A model generated the notes under the pieces. The model was given only the letters and a program-made list of their open reading frames with translations, ran no database searches and was not told where the DNA came from. Source: Pseudoduganella guangdongensis (lineage in GTDB: Bacteria > Pseudomonadota > Gammaproteobacteria > Burkholderiales > Burkholderiaceae_D). From it: a DNA stretch of 64,000 nt. The DNA is taken from contig NZ_WWCJ01000021.1 of assembly GCF_009857475.1 (NCBI RefSeq), positions 1 to 64,000 of the forward strand. The letters run 5' to 3'. The position numbers and the translations under genes were made by a program. This document shows, one piece after another, positions 24,470 through 31,998 of this stretch (position 1 is its first letter; each line of letters starts with the position of its first letter).

Positions 24470-27325
24470 TTACTTGGTCAGAATGAAGCCCTTCAGCTTC
24501 GAGAACGCGGTTTCCAGCAGGTCTTTCTGCTGCGCGTAGTGCTTGTCGTAGTAACCCACGGCAGGCGATGCGGAAGCAGGACGGCCGGCGTATGCCAGCT
24601 TCTGGCCCGATTCCATGGCCTCGAAGATGTTGTGCTGGATCTGGAACCAAGGGCCCTGGTTCTGCGGCTCGTCCTGGGTCCACACCACTTCGGCCAGGTT
24701 CGGGAACTTCTTCAGTTCAGCAGCGAAGGCCTTGTGCGGGAACGGATACAGCTGCTCGACACGGATGATGGCAGTGTCGGTCACGCCGCGCGTCTTGCGG
24801 GTGTTGGCGATGTCGTAGTACACCTTGCCCGAGCAGACGATCACGCGCTTGACCTTCTTGGCGTCGATGGACTCGTCCACTTCGCCGATCACGGTCTGGA
24901 ACGCACCCTTGGCCAGTTGCTCCAGCGGGGAACCTGCATCCTTGTTACGCAGCAGCGACTTAGGAGTCAGGATCACCAGCGGCTTACGGAACTGGCGCAC
25001 CATCTGGCGGCGCAGCACGTGGAAGATCTGGGCTGCGGTGGTCGGCTGCACCACTTGCATATTGTTGTCAGCGCACAGCTGCAGGAAACGCTCTGGGCGG
25101 CACGACGAGTGCTCTGGGCCCTGGCCTTCGTAGCCGTGCGGCAGCATCATGACCAGGCCGGAAGCACGGCCCCACTTCACTTCGCCGGAGCTGATGAACT
25201 GGTCGATCACCACCTGGGCGCCGTTGACGAAGTCGCCGAACTGCGCTTCCCAGATGGTCAGGGTGTTCGGTTCAGCGGTCGAGTAGCCGTACTCGAAGGC
25301 CAGCACGGCCTCTTCGGACAGCACGGAGTCGATCACGGTGAACGGCGCCTGGCCTTCGGAGATGTTCTGCAGCGGCACGTAGGAGCCGGCGTCCCAACGT
25401 TCACGGTTCTGGTCGTGCAGCACAGCGTGACGGTGCACAAAGGTGCCGCGGCCGGCGTCCTGGCCGGTCAGGCGCACGGCGTAGCCGGAGGACACCAGGG
25501 ACGCGAAGGCCAGGTGTTCACCCATGCCCCAGTCCAGGTTCATTTCGCCCTTGCCCATATTGGCGCGGTCGCCCAGCACTTTTTCCACCAGCGAGTGCAC
25601 TTTGAAGTCGGCTGGCACGGTGGTGATGGCGGCGGCCAGGCGTTTCAGTTCGGTCATCGGCACGGCGGTATCGGCCGCGTCGGTCCACTTGCGGTTCAGG
25701 AACGGCAGCCAGTCAACGGCGAACTTGTTCTTGAAGTTGGAGATGACCGGATCGATGGTGTGCTTGCCCTGGTCCATCGCAGCGCGGTACTCGGCCACCA
25801 TGGCGTCGCCGCCGTCGGCCGGAATCACGCCTTGCGCAATCAGCTTGTCCGCATACATCTTGCGGGTGCCTGGGTGCTTGGCGATCTTCTTGTACATCAG
25901 CGGCTGGGTCAGCGCCGGGGTGTCCTGCTCGTTGTGGCCCAGTTTGCGGTAGCAAATGATGTCGACAACGATGTCTTTCTTGAACTGCTGGCGGTAATCC
26001 ATCGCGATCTGGGAAGCCAGAACCACGGCTTCAGGATCGTCGGCGTTCACGTGCAGAACCGGCGCCTCGATCATCTTCACGACGTCGGAGCAGTAAATGG
26101 TGGAACGTGCATCGCGCGGATCGGAGGTGGTGAAACCGATCTGGTTATTGATCACGATGTGCACAGTGCCGCCGGTGCCGTAGCCACGGGTCTGCGCCAG
26201 GTTCAGGGTTTCCATCACAACGCCCTGGCCGGCGAATGCCGCGTCGCCGTGCACCAGGATCGGCAGCACTTGCGCGCCTTGCGCGTCGCCGCGACGGTCC
26301 ATACGCGCCTTCACCGAACCTTCAACCACAGGGTTGACGATTTCCAGGTGGGACGGGTTGAACGCCAGCGACAGGTGGACCGGGCCGCCTGCGGTGGAGA
26401 TGTCGGACGAGAAGCCCTGGTGGTATTTCACGTCGCCGGCTGGCAGGTCGTCGGCGTGCTTGCCTTCGAATTCTTCGAACAGGTCCTTAGGCGCTTTGCC
26501 CAGGGTGTTCACCAGCACGTTCAGGCGGCCGCGGTGGGCCATACCGATAACGATTTCCTGCACGCCTTTTTCGCCGGCGCGCTGGATGATTTCATCGATC
26601 GAAGCGATGAAGGTCTCGCCGCCTTCCAGCGAGAAGCGCTTCTGGCCGACGTACTTGGTATGCAGGTAGCGTTCCAGGCCTTCAGCGGCGGTCAGGCGCT
26701 CCAGGATGTGCTTTTTCTTTTCGGCGGTAAAGCTCGGGGTCGAACGGATCGACTCCAGGCGCTCCTGCAGCCAGCGCTTTTCGGCCGGGTCGGAGATGTA
26801 CATGTACTCCGCGCCGATGGAGCGGGTGTAGGTGTCCTTCAGCAGGTTGGTCAGGTCGCGCAGGGTCGCGGTCTCTGGACCGAAATAGGTGTTGCTGATG
26901 TTGAAGACGGTGTCCTGGTCGGCATCGGTGAAGCCGTAGAAGGACGGTTCCAGTTCAGGAATGTTCGGACGTTCCTGGCGCTGCAGCGGATCCAGGTTAG
27001 CCCAGCGAGAGCCCAAATAACGGTAGGCTGCGATCAGCTGGGTAGCGGCCACGCGCTTGCGGCCCATTTCCGCGTCGGACGAAGCGACGATGGTGCGGAT
27101 CGGACCCGATTTCGCGCGTTCGGCGAAGGAGGCGATGACGGACGAGTGGATGACGTCTGGTTTAGCGCTGCCGTCGACTGCAGGCACGTTCTGCATGGCG
27201 TCGAAATACTGGCGCCAGTTGTCTGGCACGGAGCCAGGATTTTCGAGGTACGCTTCGTACAGTTCTTCTACGTACGGCGCATTCCCACCAAAGAGGTAGG
27301 ACGTGGACGTCTTTTGTTGCATCAT
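24470..27325 (-). CDS. odhA: 2-oxoglutarate dehydrogenase E1 component
   Basis: A thiamine-diphosphate-dependent decarboxylase of about 951 residues that begins the oxidation of 2-oxoglutarate to succinyl-CoA. The E1o N-terminus (TSYLFGGNAPYVEELYEAYL), AHRGRLNVLVNTLGK, ThDP/Mg motif GDAAFAGQGVV and GHNEQDTPALTQP are diagnostic. The ATG at 27325 is chosen because GGTGAG lies 7 nt upstream and the result matches the family N-terminus; an in-frame GTG at 27337 would add four residues. First gene of the odh operon. Confidence 0.96.
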   Translation of the reverse strand: MMQQKTSTSYLFGGNAPYVEELYEAYLENPGSVPDNWRQYFDAMQNVPAVDGSAKPDVIHSSVIASFAERAKSGPIRTIVASSDAEMGRKRVAATQLIAAYRYLGSRWANLDPLQRQERPNIPELEPSFYGFTDADQDTVFNISNTYFGPETATLRDLTNLLKDTYTRSIGAEYMYISDPAEKRWLQERLESIRSTPSFTAEKKKHILERLTAAEGLERYLHTKYVGQKRFSLEGGETFIASIDEIIQRAGEKGVQEIVIGMAHRGRLNVLVNTLGKAPKDLFEEFEGKHADDLPAGDVKYHQGFSSDISTAGGPVHLSLAFNPSHLEIVNPVVEGSVKARMDRRGDAQGAQVLPILVHGDAAFAGQGVVMETLNLAQTRGYGTGGTVHIVINNQIGFTTSDPRDARSTIYCSDVVKMIEAPVLHVNADDPEAVVLASQIAMDYRQQFKKDIVVDIICYRKLGHNEQDTPALTQPLMYKKIAKHPGTRKMYADKLIAQGVIPADGGDAMVAEYRAAMDQGKHTIDPVISNFKNKFAVDWLPFLNRKWTDAADTAVPMTELKRLAAAITTVPADFKVHSLVEKVLGDRANMGKGEMNLDWGMGEHLAFASLVSSGYAVRLTGQDAGRGTFVHRHAVLHDQNRERWDAGSYVPLQNISEGQAPFTVIDSVLSEEAVLAFEYGYSTAEPNTLTIWEAQFGDFVNGAQVVIDQFISSGEVKWGRASGLVMMLPHGYEGQGPEHSSCRPERFLQLCADNNMQVVQPTTAAQIFHVLRRQMVRQFRKPLVILTPKSLLRNKDAGSPLEQLAKGAFQTVIGEVDESIDAKKVKRVIVCSGKVYYDIANTRKTRGVTDTAIIRVEQLYPFPHKAFAAELKKFPNLAEVVWTQDEPQNQGPWFQIQHNIFEAMESGQKLAYAGRPASASPAVGYYDKHYAQQKDLLETAFSKLKGFILTK

Positions 27326-27470
27326 TTCTTTGCTCACCTTTCTTCGCGCTTCGCGAGGAATTAGCGGGTTTAATCAACCTTCCGCGACACGGCCTGACCG
27401 GTTAGCGGATTGCACATCAAGTTGTGGGGAAGGGCTTTATTGTTTCCAGCATTTCCAAAAACGGTCGCTT

Positions 27471-27500
27471 AGGATAGCACGTGTCATTGAACTGCAACAA
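27471..27500 (-). promoter_or_regulatory. Possible odhA promoter
   Basis: On the minus strand TTGTTG (27500-27495) and TATCCT (27476-27471) are separated by 18 bp, about 145 bp upstream of odhA. The match is moderate and the -35 box abuts the LysR gene stop. Confidence 0.35.
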
Positions 27501-28400
27501 CTAAAACTCCGCTCCGCGCCTTGTAAACCAGTCCGCCAGATAGTCCAGCAAAGCCCGCAACGACGGGGGCATATGCTGGCGCGATGTATAAATGGCATGC
27601 ATGCCGAGCGCCTGTACTTGCCATTCCGGCAAGACCTCCACCAGTTGCCCCGCCGCGACCAGCGGCTGCACCACAAAGCGCGGCTGCAGCGCAATGCCCG
27701 CGCCCTGCACCGCCGCCGCCAGCAGCGCCATCGACTCGTTCGAGGTCAGATTGCCGCCCACCGGCACCGCCACTCCCCCCTCCGGCGCGCGCGCCAGCTC
27801 CCACACACTCTTGCCGAAATAGCTATAGGCCAGGCAATTATGCCGTGCCAGGTCCTGCGGCGCAGCGGGCAGCCCATGCGCAGCCAGGTACGCCGGCGCC
27901 GCGCACAGCATCGAGCGGCACTCGCCCAGCTTGCGCGCAATCTGGTTCGGCTCCAGCGCATTGGTAATACGGATCGCCAGGTCGATGCGCTGCTCGACCA
28001 GGTTGACCGCCCGGTTATCGACCTGTAAATCGAGCGTTACTCGCGGATAGCGGCGCAGGAAGCCCGCCAGCGCCTCCGCCAGCGCCGTCTGCGCCAGGAA
28101 CTGCGCGCACGCCACCCGCAGCAAGCCGCGCGGCTCGCCCGCCCCCGCATCCCCCGCCGCCGGAATGGCCCCTGCCAGTGCCAGCAGCTCACGGCAACGC
28201 GCCAAGGTCACCTCCCCGGCCGCTGTCAGCCCCAGGCGGCGCGTGGTCCGGTGCAGCAAACGCGCCCCCGCCCACTCCTCCATCTCCGCCAGGTAGCGCG
28301 TCACCATCGCACGCGACATATCCAACGCCTCCGCCGCGCCCGCCAGGCTGCCGCGTTCCGCGATGGTGACAAAGACATTGGCCGAAGTAATCCTATCCAT
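27501..28400 (-). CDS. LysR-family transcriptional regulator
   Basis: A 299-residue regulator. The N-terminal winged helix-turn-helix (FVTIAERGSLAGAAEALDMSRAMVTRYLAEMEEW) is followed by the effector-binding domain with typical LRACAQFLAQ-like beta strands and VTLDLQVDNRAVNLVEQRIDLAIRI. It is divergent from the MBL-fold gene, with 101 bp between the starts, the usual arrangement when a LysR protein controls its neighbour. The inducer cannot be told from sequence. Also upstream of odhA on the same strand but probably separately transcribed. Confidence 0.92.
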   Translation of the reverse strand: MDRITSANVFVTIAERGSLAGAAEALDMSRAMVTRYLAEMEEWAGARLLHRTTRRLGLTAAGEVTLARCRELLALAGAIPAAGDAGAGEPRGLLRVACAQFLAQTALAEALAGFLRRYPRVTLDLQVDNRAVNLVEQRIDLAIRITNALEPNQIARKLGECRSMLCAAPAYLAAHGLPAAPQDLARHNCLAYSYFGKSVWELARAPEGGVAVPVGGNLTSNESMALLAAAVQGAGIALQPRFVVQPLVAAGQLVEVLPEWQVQALGMHAIYTSRQHMPPSLRALLDYLADWFTRRGAEF

Positions 28401-28501
28401 ATGAACGAGTTAAGCAATAAACCGTTTCAATATACCCTATTTTTCGATCATGTCAGACGCCCTACACTGGCAAGCATCAACCAACACAAAGGAACCGCAC
28501 C

Positions 28502-29353
28502 ATGATCAAGCTTACCGCCGTAGCCCTCGCCGCCCTGGGCGCAACCGCCAGCGCCAACGCAGCCGCCCCGCTCACGCTGGAAGTCTTCAATCCAGGCGAA
28601 GCCGCCATCTTCCCGGTCGCCTCCGTACTGGTGAAAGGCGAGAAAGACGCCGTGCTGGTGGACGCCCAGTTCTCCCGCGCCGAAGCGGAAAAGCTCGCCG
28701 CCCAGATCAAAGCCAGCGGCAAGCGCCTGACCACCATCTATATCAGCCACGGCGACCCCGACTTCTACTTCGGCCTGGACGTACTGAAAGCCGCCTTCCC
28801 GCAAGCCCGCATCGTGGCCCGCAGCAGCACCATCGCCGCCATGGAAAAGAAAGGCAAAGCCAAGGTCGCCTACTGGGGCCCCATCCTCGGCGCCAACGCC
28901 CCGAGCGGCGTGGTGATGCCCGAGCTGCTGCAAGGTGATATCGAACTGGAAGGTCAGAAGCTGCAGATCCAGGGCCAAGGCGACCGCACCTATGTCTGGA
29001 TCCCCTCGATCAAAGCCGTAGTGGGCGGCGTGGTCCTGTTCAAAGGCCTGCACGTCTGGATCGCCGACACCCAAACGCCCGAATCGCGCGCCCAATGGCT
29101 GTCCGTACTGGACGACATCGCCAAGCTGAAGCCGACCACCGTCGTCCCCGGCCACTTCGCCCCCGGCATCAGCTACACGCCGGACGCCATCAGCTACACC
29201 GCCGACTACGTGCGCCGCTTCGAAGCCGCCACCCCGGCCGCCGCCGACAGCGCCGCCCTGATTGCCGCCATGAAGTCCGCCTACCCGAGCGCCGGCCTGG
29301 AAAGCGCACTGCAACTGAGCGCCAAGGTCGCCAAAGGCGAAATGAAGTGGTAA
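28502..29353 (+). CDS. Exported MBL-fold metallo-hydrolase
   Basis: A 283-residue protein with a signal peptide (residues 1-20, cleavage near SANA-A). The metallo-beta-lactamase fold is seen in DAVLVDAQFSRAEAEKLA and in ISHGDPDFYFG, where the usual HxHxDH reads HxDxDF (His83, Asp85, Asp87). VVPGHFAPG supplies the third histidine region. This variant metal site occurs in a subgroup of MBL-fold hydrolases of unknown substrate. The start has an AAGGAA ribosome-binding sequence. Divergent from the LysR gene, its likely regulator. Confidence 0.85.
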   Translation: MIKLTAVALAALGATASANAAAPLTLEVFNPGEAAIFPVASVLVKGEKDAVLVDAQFSRAEAEKLAAQIKASGKRLTTIYISHGDPDFYFGLDVLKAAFPQARIVARSSTIAAMEKKGKAKVAYWGPILGANAPSGVVMPELLQGDIELEGQKLQIQGQGDRTYVWIPSIKAVVGGVVLFKGLHVWIADTQTPESRAQWLSVLDDIAKLKPTTVVPGHFAPGISYTPDAISYTADYVRRFEAATPAAADSAALIAAMKSAYPSAGLESALQLSAKVAKGEMKW

Positions 29354-29358
29354 CACAC

Positions 29359-29409
29359 CCGAGCCCGTGTCAACCTTGGGGTCAGACCCTTTGGTTGACA
29401 CGGGCTCGG
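29359..29409. repeat. Perfect 17-bp inverted repeat with GGGTCAGACCC core
   Basis: Arms CCGAGCCCGTGTCAACC (29359-29375) and GGTTGACACGGGCTCGG (29393-29409) pair perfectly around a 17-nt loop containing the small palindrome GGGTCAGACCC. It lies between convergent genes (MBL gene stop 29353 and exported-protein stop 29412). It may terminate both, but the core links it to the nested repeat at 21233-21336. Confidence 0.88.
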
Positions 29410-29411
29410 CA

Positions 29412-30074
29412 CTAGTAGTACTGCCGGTCCGCCGCCCTCGCCGAGATATCCAGCATTTCCTTCGAGTGGCCGTAGAGCATGAGCTGCCCGGCTTTGTTAC
29501 GTGTGAAGAGCAAGACCGGCCATGTGCCGCGTATGCCTGAATTCAGTTTCGGAAGCTCTAGCTTCTCAAAAGCCGAATAGGCCGCCGCCGATTGGAATTC
29601 GGCCATGCTCAAGGCGCTGATGTCATGCAGCGCCATGTACCAGATCTCGACCGTGTGGCCGTCCTGCTCATACTTTCCACCAAACCCAACCGGCTTTACC
29701 GATTCGTGCAGCATCATGCGCTTGGCGATGACGCCCGCGCTGGTAATGCGGGCATCGCCCGCATATAGCGATTTCACCAGATAGGACTTGAAAGAGATTC
29801 CTTTCTTGCCTGATTCGATCGAATTGGAGAACAAGCCTGGCGCCTGCTCGATCAATTCCTCCTTTTCGCTCGGCTTCGCCTTGCTGTACATCTCATCCCA
29901 ATCAGCCTGAAAGCGCTTTTGCCAATCGGCGAACTCCTTCGCCGCAGGATCCGCTTGGAATCCTGCCTGGGTATAGATGGCGTGAGGAACACGAGGGGCA
30001 TCTTGCCCTGCATGGGCCAAGCCCGTGACAAGCGCGCTGGTTAACGCAGCAAGCAAAAATCGTCGAAACTGCAT
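29412..30074 (-). CDS. Exported protein of unknown function at the end of the T6SS effector island
   Basis: A 220-residue protein with a clear signal peptide (MQFRRFLLAALTSALVTGLA, cleavage near AHAG). The mature protein is mixed alpha/beta with few cysteines; phrases such as VIAKRMMLHESVKPVGFGG and HTVEIWYMALHD are not ones I recognise. Being periplasmic and beside a Tle3-type phospholipase gene, it could be the cognate immunity protein, since Tle immunity proteins act in the periplasm. That is positional inference only. A 15-bp-core remnant of a tla3-like gene lies just upstream. Confidence 0.6.
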   Translation of the reverse strand: MQFRRFLLAALTSALVTGLAHAGQDAPRVPHAIYTQAGFQADPAAKEFADWQKRFQADWDEMYSKAKPSEKEELIEQAPGLFSNSIESGKKGISFKSYLVKSLYAGDARITSAGVIAKRMMLHESVKPVGFGGKYEQDGHTVEIWYMALHDISALSMAEFQSAAAYSAFEKLELPKLNSGIRGTWPVLLFTRNKAGQLMLYGHSKEMLDISARAADRQYY

Positions 30075-30089
30075 AATCGTCCCTTTATA

Positions 30090-30194
30090 TTAGAAGGAAT
30101 AGCCCTGTATGTAGCGAAGGGTTGAGTACTTGCGATCCGCGCGGTGCTCGACTTCGTCGCAACATGTCCGCGCCCGTGAGCGCTGAGATGGCCA
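30090..30194 (-). pseudogene. Remnant of a second tla3-like 3' end
   Basis: The minus strand here encodes a short open tail ending IQGYSF before a TAA at 30090-30092. The intact tla3 gene ends MQGYSF. The DNA CAGGGCTATTCCTTCT is identical in both. Preceding residues (DRKYSTLRY) also parallel the intact DEKWDSY. A stop at 30195-30197 closes the frame, so only about 34 codons remain. This suggests a duplicated tla3-PAAR unit partly deleted. Confidence 0.6.
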
Positions 30195-30250
30195 TCAGGC
30201 CGAGCAGCACTGCCACGCTGGGCAGGTCCGCCAAAAGAACTCATTGCCAC

Positions 30251-30514
30251 CTAACTTGCTCCCGACTTCGCGACGGTCGAAATCAACGATGCGCCACAGC
30301 TCGTCTTATGCCCCTCGAAGGCGACAGCAATGCCGTCAACCTTGATGGTCGGGTGTCCCTCCACAATCACGCAGACACTGTGCCCCGAAATCGGGCAAAC
30401 GCACATGTCACCAACGCGCGCAACGGTGATGCCCAGTACCCTACTACGCGCGTTTGCGCTAATGACCTTCCCGCCATGACTGGTCGGATCGCCCAGGCGA
30501 ATGACACCTTTCAT
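30251..30514 (-). CDS. PAAR-domain spike-tip protein
   Basis: An 87-residue PAAR protein: MKGVIRLGDPTSHGGKVIS, then VARVGDMCVCPISGH, KVDGIAVAFEGHKTSCGA. The Pro-Ala-Ala-Arg-type repeats and conserved His/Cys residues bind a metal at the tip of the type VI spike. There is no C-terminal toxin extension, so this copy sharpens VgrG and may help load the separate lipase. The ATG shares one base with the tla3 stop, showing tight coupling. Confidence 0.9.
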   Translation of the reverse strand: MKGVIRLGDPTSHGGKVISANARSRVLGITVARVGDMCVCPISGHSVCVIVEGHPTIKVDGIAVAFEGHKTSCGASLISTVAKSGAS

Positions 30515-31998
30515 CAGAAGGAATAGCCCTGCATGTAGCTATCCCACTTCTCGTCCTTGCGCATGCCCCACCATGGCAAGTAAGTGGTGCCTTCGCCGCG
30601 TGCGCGGAACCAGTCCTTATCCGGGTTATACAAACGCGGCTTCGCCGGAGGCGTCACCACAACGACCGTCGCGCGCTCGGGCTCCGTGGTGCCGGCCACC
30701 AGCACCGGCTGCCCTTTTTGGTGCGTCCAGGCGATTGCCAAAGCAATGTTGGTAAGCGCACTGCCGGCGCGCATGTCGCCAAGGAGCTTTGATGTATTGA
30801 AGGTCTGCTTCATGAAATCCAGTTCTGGGGCCGTAGTCGCCAATGCTTGACCTAACATACCGAGACGCTCGCCGCTCACATCATTCCCGTAGCCTGCATC
30901 GTGGATTACATAGCTGATCTTTGTTGGTTCAATCTTTGCCTGTTCGCTCGCCTTACGGATCGCCGTTTGCCAGGCTTGCGCAACACGACTTTGGCCGTCG
31001 CGCGCCTCAAACGTCTTGGCTTCCTGTACTGAGGGGCGGCTGATCCACGCCAACGGCTCACGCTCTGTGTTGAACGTCGGGCCTGCGAGGACAAGCAAGG
31101 TACTGTTCTCAGACATCTGCTCGTCCTTGGGGAAATCAGGACTATCCCAGCTATAGACCCAGACACTCTTATTTGGGTGCTTCTCCAAGTAATCCATAGC
31201 TTTCGCAAGCGAAGTGAAGCCGACGTTCGCCCCACCAACTGTAGTATTCACGTCGGCGGGGATGTTTGCCGTAGAAAGGTTCGGGACAGAGCGAAATACA
31301 AACTGAGCATCCAATTGATCAACAACCATTGCTGTGACTCGATCGGCACCCAACTGAGGAATATCCGGGACAGCGACCTCAACGTGAATGCCATGCAACT
31401 CCCGCCAGTACTGCACCTTTTCGGGCTGTACTGTATAGAAATACTTCGCCTCCGTTGCATAGCCGCGGCTGAGTGGCTTGAAGGTGTCACTTAAGTAGGC
31501 ATCCAGAAAGCCAGCGGGCGTGTTCTTACCCAAATTCACAGCAATTGCAGCAATTGGCTGGACAGTAGAAAATTTCGCAGGCTTCTCTTTTACTTTCTCA
31601 TCGTTCCTATTTGGCTTGACCAAACCCAAGGTCCAAAGAAGCTGCCATTCAGTCGGATAGTCTCTACGGACTAAAGGATTAAGCCACTGGACGCCTACGA
31701 CCTGTACTCTAAACGGCTGGCTAGAAGCAACAGCTACTTCTGCAGTTCCGGACGCGACACTTGTTCTATTTGCGAGTTGACTACACCCAGTTGTTAACGC
31801 AAGACACGAAAGCGCCACCAACGCGGGAATTCCCAACAGACGGGTCATAAAGGCTCCGTTAGACATTTGATTGGTAATATTTGGATCGAGTTGCCGCAGC
31901 CAGAAGATTGTGGCGATAAATACCAGGATGGCGATGACGAGAGAGGTAAATAGACGTCTCTGCCAACTGATAACGCACAAGTTGAGAAGGTAGTTCAT
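30514..31998 (-). CDS. tla3: Type VI lipase adaptor Tla3-like protein (DUF2875)
   Basis: A 494-residue protein. Two hydrophobic segments near the N-terminus (about 17-36 and 52-70); the second resembles a lipobox (LTTGC), so an internal Met51 start giving a lipoprotein is conceivable. The family signature VQVVGVQWLNPLVRRDYPTE with LLWTLGLVKPNR matches DUF2875/Tla3 proteins. In Pseudomonas aeruginosa Tla3 carries the periplasmic-exported Tle3 lipase to the type VI spike. Its ATG overlaps the tle3 stop (ATGA), and it is followed by a PAAR gene. Confidence 0.85.
   Translation of the reverse strand: MNYLLNLCVISWQRRLFTSLVIAILVFIATIFWLRQLDPNITNQMSNGAFMTRLLGIPALVALSCLALTTGCSQLANRTSVASGTAEVAVASSQPFRVQVVGVQWLNPLVRRDYPTEWQLLWTLGLVKPNRNDEKVKEKPAKFSTVQPIAAIAVNLGKNTPAGFLDAYLSDTFKPLSRGYATEAKYFYTVQPEKVQYWRELHGIHVEVAVPDIPQLGADRVTAMVVDQLDAQFVFRSVPNLSTANIPADVNTTVGGANVGFTSLAKAMDYLEKHPNKSVWVYSWDSPDFPKDEQMSENSTLLVLAGPTFNTEREPLAWISRPSVQEAKTFEARDGQSRVAQAWQTAIRKASEQAKIEPTKISYVIHDAGYGNDVSGERLGMLGQALATTAPELDFMKQTFNTSKLLGDMRAGSALTNIALAIAWTHQKGQPVLVAGTTEPERATVVVVTPPAKPRLYNPDKDWFRARGEGTTYLPWWGMRKDEKWDSYMQGYSF

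Noticed and set aside
23129..27364. A 1411-codon rightward open frame opposite odhA and odhB
   Set aside because: It is antisense to two certain genes. Its His/Val/Gln-rich, domain-free protein is what GC-rich codon bias yields on the opposite strand.
30041..30250. A 69-codon leftward frame in the PAAR downstream spacer
   Set aside because: It overlaps the signal-peptide region of the exported-protein gene, has no known family, and the only meaningful similarity is in another frame, the tla3-like remnant.
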